From Pseudomonadota bacterium (GTDB lineage: Bacteria > Pseudomonadota > Alphaproteobacteria > Rhizobiales > Beijerinckiaceae): 5,241 nucleotides of DNA. Of the stretch, positions 1 through 5,180 are shown one piece after another. Under the pieces are notes generated by a model. The model was not told where the DNA came from. It saw nothing but the letters and a program-made list of their open reading frames with translations, and did no database searches. The stretch spans positions 1-5,241 of the forward strand of contig JAEWKL010000814.1 in NCBI GenBank assembly GCA_023386115.1, in the 5' to 3' direction. Each line of letters begins with the position of its first letter. Position 1 is the stretch's first letter. The translations under genes and the position numbers were made by a program.

Positions 1-370
1 GCTCCGGCGCGCCGGCCGCCGCGACGGCGTGCGGCAGAAAGAACCTCATCGTGCCGCCGGTCCCCTGCTCCACCGGCATTGTCATGGCGATGCGCCGGCC
101 GCCGGCCTCGACAGGTGCGGTCATGGCGATACGGTCGCCGGCCCGGTTGGCCCCGGTGATGTAGCGAAAGAGGCGCCCGAACGCCTCACCGTCGCCCTGG
201 CCGCGCGCGTCGGTCTCAACCGCAATGCGCGTCTCGTAGGCGCGGATCTCGACGCCGCGGTCGAGCCGTTCGATCACCGCGTAGCGGGGCTGGTCGTAGA
301 ACGACCGGACCCCGAACACGCCGAGAACCGATTCGATCAGCGTGACGGCGTAGTAGAGGATCCTGTCCAT
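1..370 (-). CDS. SOUL family heme-binding protein (partial, C-terminus off the left edge)
   Basis: I translated this by hand on the minus strand. It opens with an ATG (MDRILYYAVTLIESVLG) and stays open to the window edge, giving 123 residues. Residues 4-20 are hydrophobic and look like a membrane anchor or uncleaved signal. The SOUL/HEBP fold follows: YAVIERLDRGVEIRAYE (30-46), FGRLFRYITGAN (64-75), the family hallmark IAMTAPV (81-87), a second IAMTMPVEQG (94-103) and MRFFLP (108-113). SOUL proteins bind heme or tetrapyrroles. Bacterial members with an N-terminal anchor are probably envelope-associated, but their role is poorly defined. Family proteins are usually about 190-210 residues, so roughly 40% is missing. 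The start lies 4 nt after the stop of the upstream SDR gene and has no clear Shine-Dalgarno sequence, so translational coupling is likely. The family call is secure; function in this organism is not shown. Confidence 0.9.
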   Translation of the reverse strand, partial: MDRILYYAVTLIESVLGVFGVRSFYDQPRYAVIERLDRGVEIRAYETRIAVETDARGQGDGEAFGRLFRYITGANRAGDRIAMTAPVEAGGRRIAMTMPVEQGTGGTMRFFLPHAVAAAGAPE

Positions 371-374
371 GGGA

Positions 375-1025
375 TCAGACCGGGAGGGGGTGGCTGATCA
401 GCACGACGGCGCGCCCGACATGCTCGCCGCTCTCGATCTCCCGGGTGATGAACTGCGCCACGTCGGCCCGGGCGATCAGCCCGTTCTTCCACGAGGACGG
501 CCGGTCGAGCACCTGATAGCGCCCGGTCGCCGGCCCGCCGGTGAGCACGCCGGGGCGGACGAAGGTCCAGTCGAGGGTGCTGCGGCGGATGCGCATCTCC
601 TGCGCATCCTTGTCGTCATAGGCACGGCCGAAGACGAGGCGGAACGGAAGCCGTTGCAGCGGCCCGATCGCCGCGCGGCTGTCGCCGGTGCCGAAGCCGG
701 TCACCGCCACCAGCCGGCGAACGCCCGCCCTCTCCATTTCCGGCACGAGCACGTTGGTCGCGTCCGAGAACAGCCGCACCGGCCCGAACAGGTCGCGGAA
801 CGGCACGCCCAGGGCCTGCACCACGGCGTCGGCCCCGTCGAGCGCCCCGGCGATGTCGCCGGCCGACAGGGCATCGCCGGGAAACCGTTCGAGGTTCGGA
901 TCGGACAGCGCGATCGTGTTCGCCGAGCGGGCGAAGGCCCGCACCCGATGCCCCGCGGCGAGCGCCGCCTTGACCGTCTCCAGGCCGATGCCCTGGCTGG
1001 CGCCGATGACGAGGAGATGGGCCAT
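375..1025 (-). CDS. Atypical SDR / NAD(P)H-binding Rossmann oxidoreductase
   Basis: This 216-residue protein starts MAHLLVIGASQGIG. The glycine-rich dinucleotide loop GASQGIG (8-14) follows the first beta strand directly, which fixes this ATG as the start. The longer open frame upstream encodes only Arg/Ser/Pro-rich shadow sequence. An AGGA Shine-Dalgarno lies 7 nt before the ATG. Later landmarks are DGADAVVQALG (63-73), VRRLVAVTGFGTGDSR (102-117), YDDKDAQE with Y136 and K139 in the YxxxK-like region, and LDWTFVRPGVLTGGP (151-165). The last is typical of NmrA-like/SDR_a5 NAD(P)H-binding proteins of about 210 residues. Known relatives include reductases, epimerases and redox sensors, so the substrate cannot be named. 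Cytoplasmic; no signal peptide or membrane segment. It is the first gene of a pair with the SOUL gene, 4 nt downstream. Confidence 0.9.
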   Translation of the reverse strand: MAHLLVIGASQGIGLETVKAALAAGHRVRAFARSANTIALSDPNLERFPGDALSAGDIAGALDGADAVVQALGVPFRDLFGPVRLFSDATNVLVPEMERAGVRRLVAVTGFGTGDSRAAIGPLQRLPFRLVFGRAYDDKDAQEMRIRRSTLDWTFVRPGVLTGGPATGRYQVLDRPSSWKNGLIARADVAQFITREIESGEHVGRAVVLISHPLPV

Positions 1026-1226
1026 GGATGCGTCCTGGGTGAGCGAAAGCAGGCGGTCGACCCTAGGAAGCGTTCGGGCGCGTGATGGTTGCTGGCGTTG
1101 GGGCAGATCTCGGGAGTTGCGTTGATGTGCCCGCGACGAGGGCAACCGGAGGCTCTGCCGACGGCGATCTCACGGGACACGCCGAAGCAGCCTGCCCGAC
1201 CCTCCGGCCGGGCAGGCGTCGCGATC
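1026..1226. other. Intergenic region: SDR leader and phoH 3' end
   Basis: This 201-nt gap separates the phoH stop from the SDR start, both on the minus strand. It must hold the SDR promoter, but I see no convincing -35/-10 pair. It contains a strong hairpin next to the phoH end (annotated separately). It also has a 10-bp exact direct repeat, GCGATCTCAC, at 1164-1173 and 1221-1230, the second copy covering the phoH stop codon. The open frames crossing this stretch are Arg/Pro-rich shadows. Confidence 0.6.
1190..1217 (-). terminator. phoH: Hairpin downstream of phoH, possible terminator
   Basis: The arms GCCTGCCCG (1190-1198) and CGGGCAGGC (1209-1217) are perfectly complementary over 9 bp, eight of them G:C, with a 10-nt loop. 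The hairpin begins 9 nt past the phoH stop codon in the direction of phoH transcription. No clear U tract follows (the next bases read TGCTTCGGC), so it is not a classic intrinsic terminator. It could cause pausing, protect the mRNA 3' end, or work with Rho. Position and stem strength support the call; the missing U tract weakens it. Confidence 0.5.
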
Positions 1227-1943
1227 TCACACCCGCGCCTCCTCGAAGGCCCGCACCCATTCGGCGCAGATGCCTGAGCGCACGATGTCGTCCAGGCCGA
1301 ACTCGACGATCGGGATCGGCATCATCCGGCTCTTGACCAGATGGATCACCGTGCGCAGACCCGAGGTCTCACGCAGGTCGGTCTGCGAGACGTCGCCGTT
1401 GATGATGACCTGGGTGTCGTCGCCGATCCGGGTCAGGAACATCTTGATTTCGGCAGGGGTGGTGTTCTGGGCCTCGTCGAGGATCACCAGGCAGTTCTTG
1501 AAGGTGCGGCCGCGCATCACCTCGAAGGGGACGACCTCGATGTCACCGGCCTTAACGGCGATCTCGAAGGCACCCTCGCCCATGCGCTCCTTCATGGTCT
1601 CGGTCAGGGGCGCGACCCAGGGGGCGATCTTGTCCTCGAGGGTGCCGGGGAAGAAGCCGAGGGAGCGGCCGGAGGGCACGTTCGGCCGGGTGATCACCAC
1701 CTTGGCGACGCGGCGCTGGCGCAGCAGGTCTGCGGCGCGGGTTCCGGCGATGTAGGTCTTGCCGGTGCCGGCGGGGCCGAGGACGATGACTTGCGGGTGG
1801 GACCCGAGGGCTTCCAGATACTCGGCCTGGCGGGCCGTCATCGGCTGGATCGGTGGCGGATTACGCTCTTCCTCGAAGCGAGTGCGGTGCACCCGGATCG
1901 GGCGGTCATCAACCAGTTCAAGTCGTGCGCGTCGTCTCTTCAC
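1227..1943 (-). CDS. phoH: PhoH family P-loop ATPase, short form
   Basis: This 238-residue protein starts at GTG. An in-frame TGA two codons upstream rules out a longer product, and GGGAG lies about 9 nt before the GTG. The N-terminus (1-35) is basic and probably disordered. The PhoH ATPase domain runs from about 36 to 235: Walker A GPAGTGKT (56-63), ITRPNVPSG (84-92), LGFFPGTLEDK (95-105), MRGRTFKN (143-150), Walker B LVILDEAQN (152-160), FLTRIGDD (169-176), GDVSQTDL (183-190) and FGLDDIVRSGIC (215-226). The last two, together with MRGRTF, recall E. coli PhoH more than YbeZ/PhoL. All catalytic motifs are intact. It lacks the N-terminal extension of the roughly 350-residue enterobacterial forms. 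PhoH proteins are ATP-binding and linked to RNA metabolism and, in E. coli, phosphate starvation; I see no Pho box here. It is not next to ybeY. It appears monocistronic. Confidence 0.93.
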   Translation of the reverse strand: MKRRRARLELVDDRPIRVHRTRFEEERNPPPIQPMTARQAEYLEALGSHPQVIVLGPAGTGKTYIAGTRAADLLRQRRVAKVVITRPNVPSGRSLGFFPGTLEDKIAPWVAPLTETMKERMGEGAFEIAVKAGDIEVVPFEVMRGRTFKNCLVILDEAQNTTPAEIKMFLTRIGDDTQVIINGDVSQTDLRETSGLRTVIHLVKSRMMPIPIVEFGLDDIVRSGICAEWVRAFEEARV

Positions 1944-2033
1944 GGATCAACACTCCCACTGGACTTGCGGTGCCGATATTCGTGTGCCCTCTCGTGTCCC
2001 AGATCTCCTGTGTTCTAGTAACGACTCAAAGCC
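1944..2033 (-). promoter_or_regulatory. phoH: phoH leader / probable promoter region
   Basis: These 90 nt directly upstream of the phoH GTG are visibly richer in A and T than their surroundings, for example around the TTACTAG and GAATAT stretches read on the minus strand. No ORF occupies them convincingly. A TTGAGT about 17 nt before AGATCT is the nearest match to a -35/-10 pair, but the -10 half is poor. The call rests on location and base composition. The GGGAG Shine-Dalgarno of phoH lies at its downstream end. Confidence 0.35.
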
Positions 2034-2147
2034 TCATCGGCCGCCACGGTTCCGGTCGGGGTTGACGCAGGCGGTGGACAAGTCCGCCTGCTTCGATCGC
2101 CAGGGTAAGCAGCCGATGATGAACGAGCAATTGTCGCGCCGCACCAT
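2034..2147 (-). CDS. Possible 37-residue protein (competes with an antisense reading)
   Basis: An ATG-initiated minus-strand frame reads MVRRDNCSFIIGCLPWRSKQ and ends ACVNPDRNRGGR. By my count about 86% of its codons end in G or C. The first and second positions (about 53% and 58%) do not follow the usual coding order, in which position 1 exceeds position 2. An AGGGG sits too close to the ATG but about 4 nt before the following GTG. It has three cysteines and no recognisable domain. It lies upstream of phoH on the same strand, so it could be a leader gene. The plus-strand reading of the same DNA has a more coding-like composition, so at most one of the two is likely to be real. Confidence 0.2.
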   Translation of the reverse strand: MVRRDNCSFIIGCLPWRSKQADLSTACVNPDRNRGGR

Positions 2148-2196
2148 GCCCCTGCGAAACCGGAAGGGAGTCCGACGGAGCGCCGAATTGTGGTGA
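2074..2196 (+). CDS. Possible small basic hypothetical protein (40 residues)
   Basis: A plus-strand frame from a GTG encodes MDKSACFDRQGKQPMMNEQL and ends KGVRRSAELW. By hand count, from about 2059 to the stop, the share of G or C is near 58%, 50% and 84% at codon positions 1, 2 and 3, the order expected of real coding sequence in a GC-rich genome. The start is uncertain: TTG at 2062, GTG at 2074, or the ATGATG at 2116/2119, which has AGGG about 10 nt upstream. The C-terminal half is strongly basic, suggesting nucleic-acid or ribosome contact, but this is inference. The stop codon lies inside a small perfect hairpin. I do not recognise the family. It may be spurious, and it is antisense to the minus-strand alternative. 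Confidence 0.35.
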   Translation: MDKSACFDRQGKQPMMNEQLSRRTMPLRNRKGVRRSAELW

Positions 2197-2204
2197 AAAC
2201 CACA
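2189..2204. repeat. Perfect inverted repeat TGTGGT-GAAA-ACCACA
   Basis: A 6-bp perfect inverted repeat around a GAAA tetraloop (plus-strand reading), which is a stable RNA hairpin type. It overlaps the stop codon of the possible plus-strand small gene (TGA at 2194-2196). Read on the other strand it lies about 42 nt before the ATG of the minus-strand alternative, where it could be an operator. No T run follows on either side. Confidence 0.5.
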
Positions 2205-2384
2205 CAGAGGTGGAGGGGCCGACGCTGAAGAAGTATGGACGGCGACGGCGCGGATCGTGCGGACCGGCTGGCCGGATGAGGTCGCCACCTGATCGCCGCT
2301 CCCGGTTGGCCCGCGCACGGGACGTAGCTCCCGCAGGCGGGGCTGAAGGTCCTGCGGACGGGACGGAGGTCCCGCGGGACCGCT
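2205..2384. other. Non-coding, repeat-rich 3' region of uvrD
   Basis: No frame here shows both a plausible start and coding-like composition. The open frames that cross it are rich in Arg, Pro and Ser, as expected of chance reading in GC-rich DNA. The right half, from 2317 on, is packed with related GC-rich direct and inverted repeats that are listed separately. I see nothing specific in 2205-2316. Confidence 0.5.
2317..2375. repeat. Imperfect 18-bp direct repeat, two copies
   Basis: The copies at 2317-2334 and 2358-2375 fit ACGGGACGKAGSTCCCGC and match at 16 of 18 positions, with a 41-nt period. Each copy carries its own short GGGA...TCCC inverted repeat, so each can fold into a mini-hairpin. 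The two differences fall in the loop. This suggests local duplication of a small stem-loop unit next to the end of uvrD. Confidence 0.55.
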
Positions 2385-2391
2385 TCAGCCC
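2340..2391 (-). terminator. uvrD: Large hairpin spanning the uvrD stop codon, possible terminator
   Basis: GGGCTGAAG (2340-2348) and CTTCAGCCC (2383-2391) are perfect 9-bp complements. GTCC/GGAC pairing can extend the stem after a 2-nt bulge. The uvrD stop (2385-2387) is inside one arm. A perfect 14-bp palindrome GGTCCCGCGGGACC (2368-2381) lies inside and offers an alternative fold. No U tract follows on the minus strand, so true intrinsic termination is doubtful. A role in 3'-end stability or Rho-assisted termination is inferred from position only. Confidence 0.4.
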
Positions 2392-4727
2392 GGCTGCACG
2401 AAGCTGTCGAGGACCATCTTCCGGCCGGCCTTGTCGAAGTCAACGGTGAGCTTGTTGCCGTCCACGGCCGCCACCGAGCCCGGTCCGAATTTGGTGTGGA
2501 AGATGCGCGCGCCGGGCTCAAAGGCCGACGGGGTGCCGGTGGATTTGGCCACCAGAGTGCCCTCGATCTGCTGTGGCCCGCGCCGCCCGGGCGCCGCACC
2601 GCGCCCGCCCCCGCCGAAGCGGTCCTGAGCGGCGGTCTGGGCCTGCGCCCGCTGCCAGCCCGGGGTGGAGTAGGACGAGCCGAAGGCCGGCGCCTGCCGG
2701 TCGAACCGCGACGGGCCTTGCGAGAAGCTGGCCGGCGCGTCGAGCACCGCGACGCTCGCTTCGGGCAATTCGTCGATGAAGCGGCTCGGCACGGTCGAGG
2801 ACCACAGACCGTGGATGCGTCGGTTGACCGCGAAGGAGATCTTGGCCCGCTTGCGCGCCCGGGTCAGGCCGACATGGGCGAGGCGCCGTTCCTCCTCCAG
2901 GCCGGCCCGCCCGCTCTCGTCGAGGGCGCGCTGGTTCGGAAACAGGCCGTTCTCCCAGCCGGGCAGGAACACGGTATCGAATTCCAGTCCCTTCGCCGCG
3001 TGGAGCGTCATCAGGCTCACCCGGTCGCCGCCCTCGGCCTCGTTGGCGTCCATGACCAGGGAGACGTGCTCGAGGAAGCCGGCGAGGTCCGGGAATTCCT
3101 CCATCGAGCGCACCAGCTCCTTCAGGTTCTCCAGCCGGCCGGCGGCGTCGGCCGTGCGCTCCTTCTGCCACATCTCGGTGTAGCCGGATTCCTCCAGGAT
3201 CGTCTGCGCCACCTCGGTGTGCGGCTGGTCCTCCAGGAGCTTCGCCCACCGGGAAAAGCTCTGGCACAGCGCGCGCACGGTCGAGCGGGGCTTCGGCTTC
3301 AGCTCCTCGGTCTCGCTCATCATGCGGGCGGCCTGGAGCAGCGGCACCTTGGCGCGCCGGGCCAGGCCGTGCAGCGCCTGGAGCGTCGCGTCGCCCAGGC
3401 CGCGCTTCGGCGTGTTGAAGATCCGCTCGAAGGCGAGGTCGTCGGAGCCGTTGGCGACGATGCGCAGGTAAGCCAGGGCGTCGCGGATCTCGGCCCGCTC
3501 GTAGAAGCGCGGGCCGCCCACCACCCGATAGGGCAGGCCGAGCTGGACGAACCGGTCCTCGACCTCGCGCATCTGGGCCGAGATCCGGACCAGCACCGCG
3601 ATCTCGGACAGAGTGTGGCCCTTGGCCTGCAGGCTCTCGATCTCCTCGCAGACGAGGCGCGCCTCCTCCTCCGAATCCCAGGCGCCGGTGACCGTGACCT
3701 TCTCGCCCTCCGGGCTGTCGGTGCGCAGGGTCTTGCCGAGACGGCCCTCGTTATGGGCGATCAGCACCGAGGCGGCGGCCAGGATATGGCCGGTCGAGCG
3801 GTAGTTGTTCTCCAGCCGCACCACCAGGGCACCCGGAAAATCATGCTCGAAGCGCAGAATGTTGTCGACCTCGGCACCGCGCCAGCCATAGATCGACTGG
3901 TCGTCGTCGCCGACGCAGGCGACGTTGCGGTGGCCCTGCGCGAGCAGGCGCAGCCAGAGATACTGGGCGACGTTGGTGTCCTGGTACTCGTCGACCAGGA
4001 TGTAGCGGAAGCGCTGCTGGTAAGTGGTCAGCACGTCCGGGTTCTCGCGCCACAGCCGCAGGCAGAGGAGCAGCAGATCACCGAAGTCGACGGCGTTGAG
4101 CGCCCTCAGCCGCTCCTGGTAGGCGGCATAGAGCGTTCCGCCCTTGCCGAAGCCGAAGGCGCCGGCCTCGCCCGCCGGCACCTGCTCAGGCGACAGGCCG
4201 CGGTTCTTCCAGCCGTCGATGGTGCCGGCGAGGCTGCGGGCAGGCCAGCGCTTCTCGTCGAGGTCGGCCGCCGCGATCACCTGCTTCAGGAGCCGCAGCT
4301 GGTCGTCGGTGCCGAGGATCGTGAAGTCGGAGCGCAGACCCACCAGCTCGGCGTGGCGGCGCAGGATTTTGGTGCCGATGGCGTGGAAGGTGCCGAGCCA
4401 CGGCATCCCCTCCCCGGCCGGCCCGATGAGCGCGCCGATGCGCTCCTTCATCTCCCGGGCGGCCTTGTTGGTGAAGGTCACCGCCAGGATGTCGAAGGGC
4501 CGGGCGCGGCCGGTGGCGATCAGATGGGCGATGCGGGTGGTGAGCACCCGGGTCTTGCCGGTCCCGGCGCCGGCGAGCACCAGCACCGGCCCTTCCGTCG
4601 CCTCGACGGCGCGGCGCTGCTCGGGGTTGAGCCCCGTGAGATAGGGTGCGTCCTGGGGCACCACCGCAGCGCGGGCGCGGGCGGAGATCGAGGTGGGGGC
4701 GGTCCCGGCCGGGATGTCGCGAGTCAT
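2385..4727 (-). CDS. uvrD: UvrD/PcrA superfamily 1A ATP-dependent DNA helicase
   Basis: From the ATG at 4727 this is a 780-residue protein with the full SF1A motif set: Q motif LNPEQRRAV (33-41), Walker A AGAGTGKT (52-59, K58), Ia AVTFTNKAAREM (82-93), Ib GTFHAIGTK (112-120), II VDEYQD (245-250), III GDDDQSIYGWRG (273-284), IV NNYRST (307-312), V TLHAAKGLEFD (574-584) and VI RRLAHVGLTRAR (614-625). A Gly/Gln/Arg-rich linker (about 665-720) leads to a C-terminal module (about 735-780: GARIFHTKFGPGSV, then KLTVDFDKAGRKMVLDSFV). This resembles the Tudor-like RNA-polymerase-binding tail of PcrA/UvrD. The enzyme unwinds DNA 3'-5' in nucleotide excision and mismatch repair and clears replication-transcription conflicts. 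Length is typical of the family. The start is uncertain: an in-frame ATG at 4778 follows GGAGG too closely, and the ATG at 4727 has only a weak Shine-Dalgarno. pcrA is an equally fair name. Confidence 0.96.
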   Translation of the reverse strand: MTRDIPAGTAPTSISARARAAVVPQDAPYLTGLNPEQRRAVEATEGPVLVLAGAGTGKTRVLTTRIAHLIATGRARPFDILAVTFTNKAAREMKERIGALIGPAGEGMPWLGTFHAIGTKILRRHAELVGLRSDFTILGTDDQLRLLKQVIAAADLDEKRWPARSLAGTIDGWKNRGLSPEQVPAGEAGAFGFGKGGTLYAAYQERLRALNAVDFGDLLLLCLRLWRENPDVLTTYQQRFRYILVDEYQDTNVAQYLWLRLLAQGHRNVACVGDDDQSIYGWRGAEVDNILRFEHDFPGALVVRLENNYRSTGHILAAASVLIAHNEGRLGKTLRTDSPEGEKVTVTGAWDSEEEARLVCEEIESLQAKGHTLSEIAVLVRISAQMREVEDRFVQLGLPYRVVGGPRFYERAEIRDALAYLRIVANGSDDLAFERIFNTPKRGLGDATLQALHGLARRAKVPLLQAARMMSETEELKPKPRSTVRALCQSFSRWAKLLEDQPHTEVAQTILEESGYTEMWQKERTADAAGRLENLKELVRSMEEFPDLAGFLEHVSLVMDANEAEGGDRVSLMTLHAAKGLEFDTVFLPGWENGLFPNQRALDESGRAGLEEERRLAHVGLTRARKRAKISFAVNRRIHGLWSSTVPSRFIDELPEASVAVLDAPASFSQGPSRFDRQAPAFGSSYSTPGWQRAQAQTAAQDRFGGGGRGAAPGRRGPQQIEGTLVAKSTGTPSAFEPGARIFHTKFGPGSVAAVDGNKLTVDFDKAGRKMVLDSFVQPG

Positions 4728-4792
4728 GCCCGCATCACTGGACCAAAACGCGAACGGCGTCGAGGGTGGTGGGCGCATCCCTCCGTCGCCGA

Positions 4793-4831
4793 GCACCGCA
4801 ACCTTGCACCGCACCCTTGCACCGGAACCCT
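4793..4831. repeat. Three tandem 13-bp direct repeats
   Basis: The copies are GCACCGCAACCTT (4793-4805), GCACCGCACCCTT (4806-4818) and GCACCGGAACCCT (4819-4831). Copy 2 differs from copy 1 at one position and copy 3 at two. The GCACCG core is invariant at an exact 13-bp spacing. They lie about 66-104 nt upstream of the uvrD ATG at 4727 and 58-97 nt upstream of the plus-strand gene, where regulator sites are common. Operator function is inference; replication slippage could also make them. Confidence 0.6.
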
Positions 4832-4880
4832 GGCAGGGGCCTCGGCGTCGTTCCTGACGGACAGGCCTTCGCCGATGATG

Positions 4881-4884
4881 AGGA
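4881..4884 (+). promoter_or_regulatory. Ribosome binding site AGGA deciding the start of the exported protein
   Basis: AGGA (GAGGA with the preceding G) is followed by a 5-nt spacer and the ATG at 4890. The two in-frame ATGs at 4875 and 4878 have no comparable Shine-Dalgarno at good spacing; the nearest candidate, GGACAGG, is about 10 nt away. This favours 4890. Confidence 0.5.
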
Positions 4885-4889
4885 ATCCG

Positions 4890-5138
4890 ATGCGTGCCCA
4901 CAGCCTCCTGATCCTGGCGCTCGCCGCCGCGCCGCTCCCGGCGCTGGCGCAGAACCAGGTTCCTGCCAACCGCTCCCAGCAGACGGTCGAGGGGATCAAC
5001 CGCTCGATCGAGTCGCGGGCCGAGTCACGCAGCATCCAGCAGCAGAACCGGTTCGAGACGAACCAGCTTCAGGGCCAGATCCAGCGCCAGCAGAGCCTGC
5101 CGCCGCCCCCGGCGCCGATCATCGTGCCGCATCGCTGA
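4890..5138 (+). CDS. Small exported Gln-rich hypothetical protein
   Basis: This 82-residue protein has a clear Sec signal peptide: a short basic n-region (MRAH), the hydrophobic core LLILALAAAPLP (6-17) and a signal peptidase I site ALA|QN after residue 20. The mature part of 62 residues has no cysteine and contains 13 glutamines. Residues 30-68 (QQTVEGINRSIESRAESRSI, then NRFETNQLQGQIQRQQ) look like one long polar, probably amphipathic helix. A proline-rich tail LPPPPAPIIVPHR (70-82) follows. This layout suits a small soluble periplasmic protein, perhaps oligomeric or surface-binding, but I recognise no family and claim no function. The start could be 4875 or 4878, adding five or four residues to the signal n-region. 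It is transcribed away from uvrD. Its frame stays open far back through the complement of uvrD, so automated calling could set the start much too far upstream. Confidence 0.8.
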   Translation: MRAHSLLILALAAAPLPALAQNQVPANRSQQTVEGINRSIESRAESRSIQQQNRFETNQLQGQIQRQQSLPPPPAPIIVPHR

Positions 5139-5180
5139 CCCGTCGCGGGTCGCCGACCCGTCGCGGGTCGCCGATCCGTC
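5137..5180 (+). terminator. Tandem 18-bp hairpin repeats at the 3' end of the exported-protein gene
   Basis: Two identical 18-bp units GACCCGTCGCGGGTCGCC (5137-5154 and 5155-5172) are followed by a decayed partial third copy, GATCCGTC (5173-5180). Each full unit contains the inverted repeat GACCCG-TCG-CGGGTC, so the transcript can form two successive 6-bp hairpins with 3-nt loops. The first unit begins inside the TGA stop codon. No U tract follows, so action as an intrinsic terminator is uncertain. The repeat itself is exact. Confidence 0.6.

Larger units (their letters stand above)
4728..4889. promoter_or_regulatory. Divergent promoter region between uvrD and the small exported gene
   Basis: These 162 nt separate the likely start of uvrD (minus) from that of the exported protein (plus), so both promoters should lie here. 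The stretch contains three tandem 13-bp repeats (listed separately). I cannot point to a sound -35/-10 pair for either gene. If uvrD starts at 4778 instead, the region shrinks to 111 nt and still contains the repeats. Confidence 0.5.

Noticed and set aside
369..1085. Plus-strand frame of 238 codons antisense to the SDR gene
   Set aside because: Its product is rich in Arg, Gly, Pro and His with no domain, while the minus strand carries an intact Rossmann protein.
1164..1230. 10-bp direct repeat GCGATCTCAC as a target-site duplication flanking an inserted element
   Set aside because: Only about 47 nt lie between the copies, with no terminal inverted repeats or mobile-element sequence. One copy is part of the phoH coding end, so chance is the simpler explanation.
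1341..2018. Plus-strand frame of 225 codons antisense to phoH
   Set aside because: PhoH motifs are intact on the minus strand. The plus product is low-complexity, rich in Gly, Asp and Leu, and typical of an antisense shadow.
2062..2084. TTGACG as a plus-strand -35 box
   Set aside because: No -10-like hexamer occurs at 16-18 nt spacing (the sequence there is CGCCTG).
4804..4822. Possible sigma-54 promoter from paired TTGCAC boxes
   Set aside because: The boxes are 13 bp apart, but the sigma-54 -24/-12 elements need an 11-bp offset, and the -24 GG is missing. The boxes are explained by the 13-bp tandem repeat.
4793..4831. CRISPR-like array
   Set aside because: The units are contiguous with no spacers, only 13 bp long and three in number. 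No cas gene is present.
2496..5138. An 880-codon plus-strand open frame antisense to uvrD
   Set aside because: The minus strand here encodes a complete helicase with every SF1A motif. The plus frame has no recognisable domain, and long antisense frames are common in GC-rich DNA because stop codons become rare. Only its last 82 codons, past the uvrD start, are taken as a real gene.
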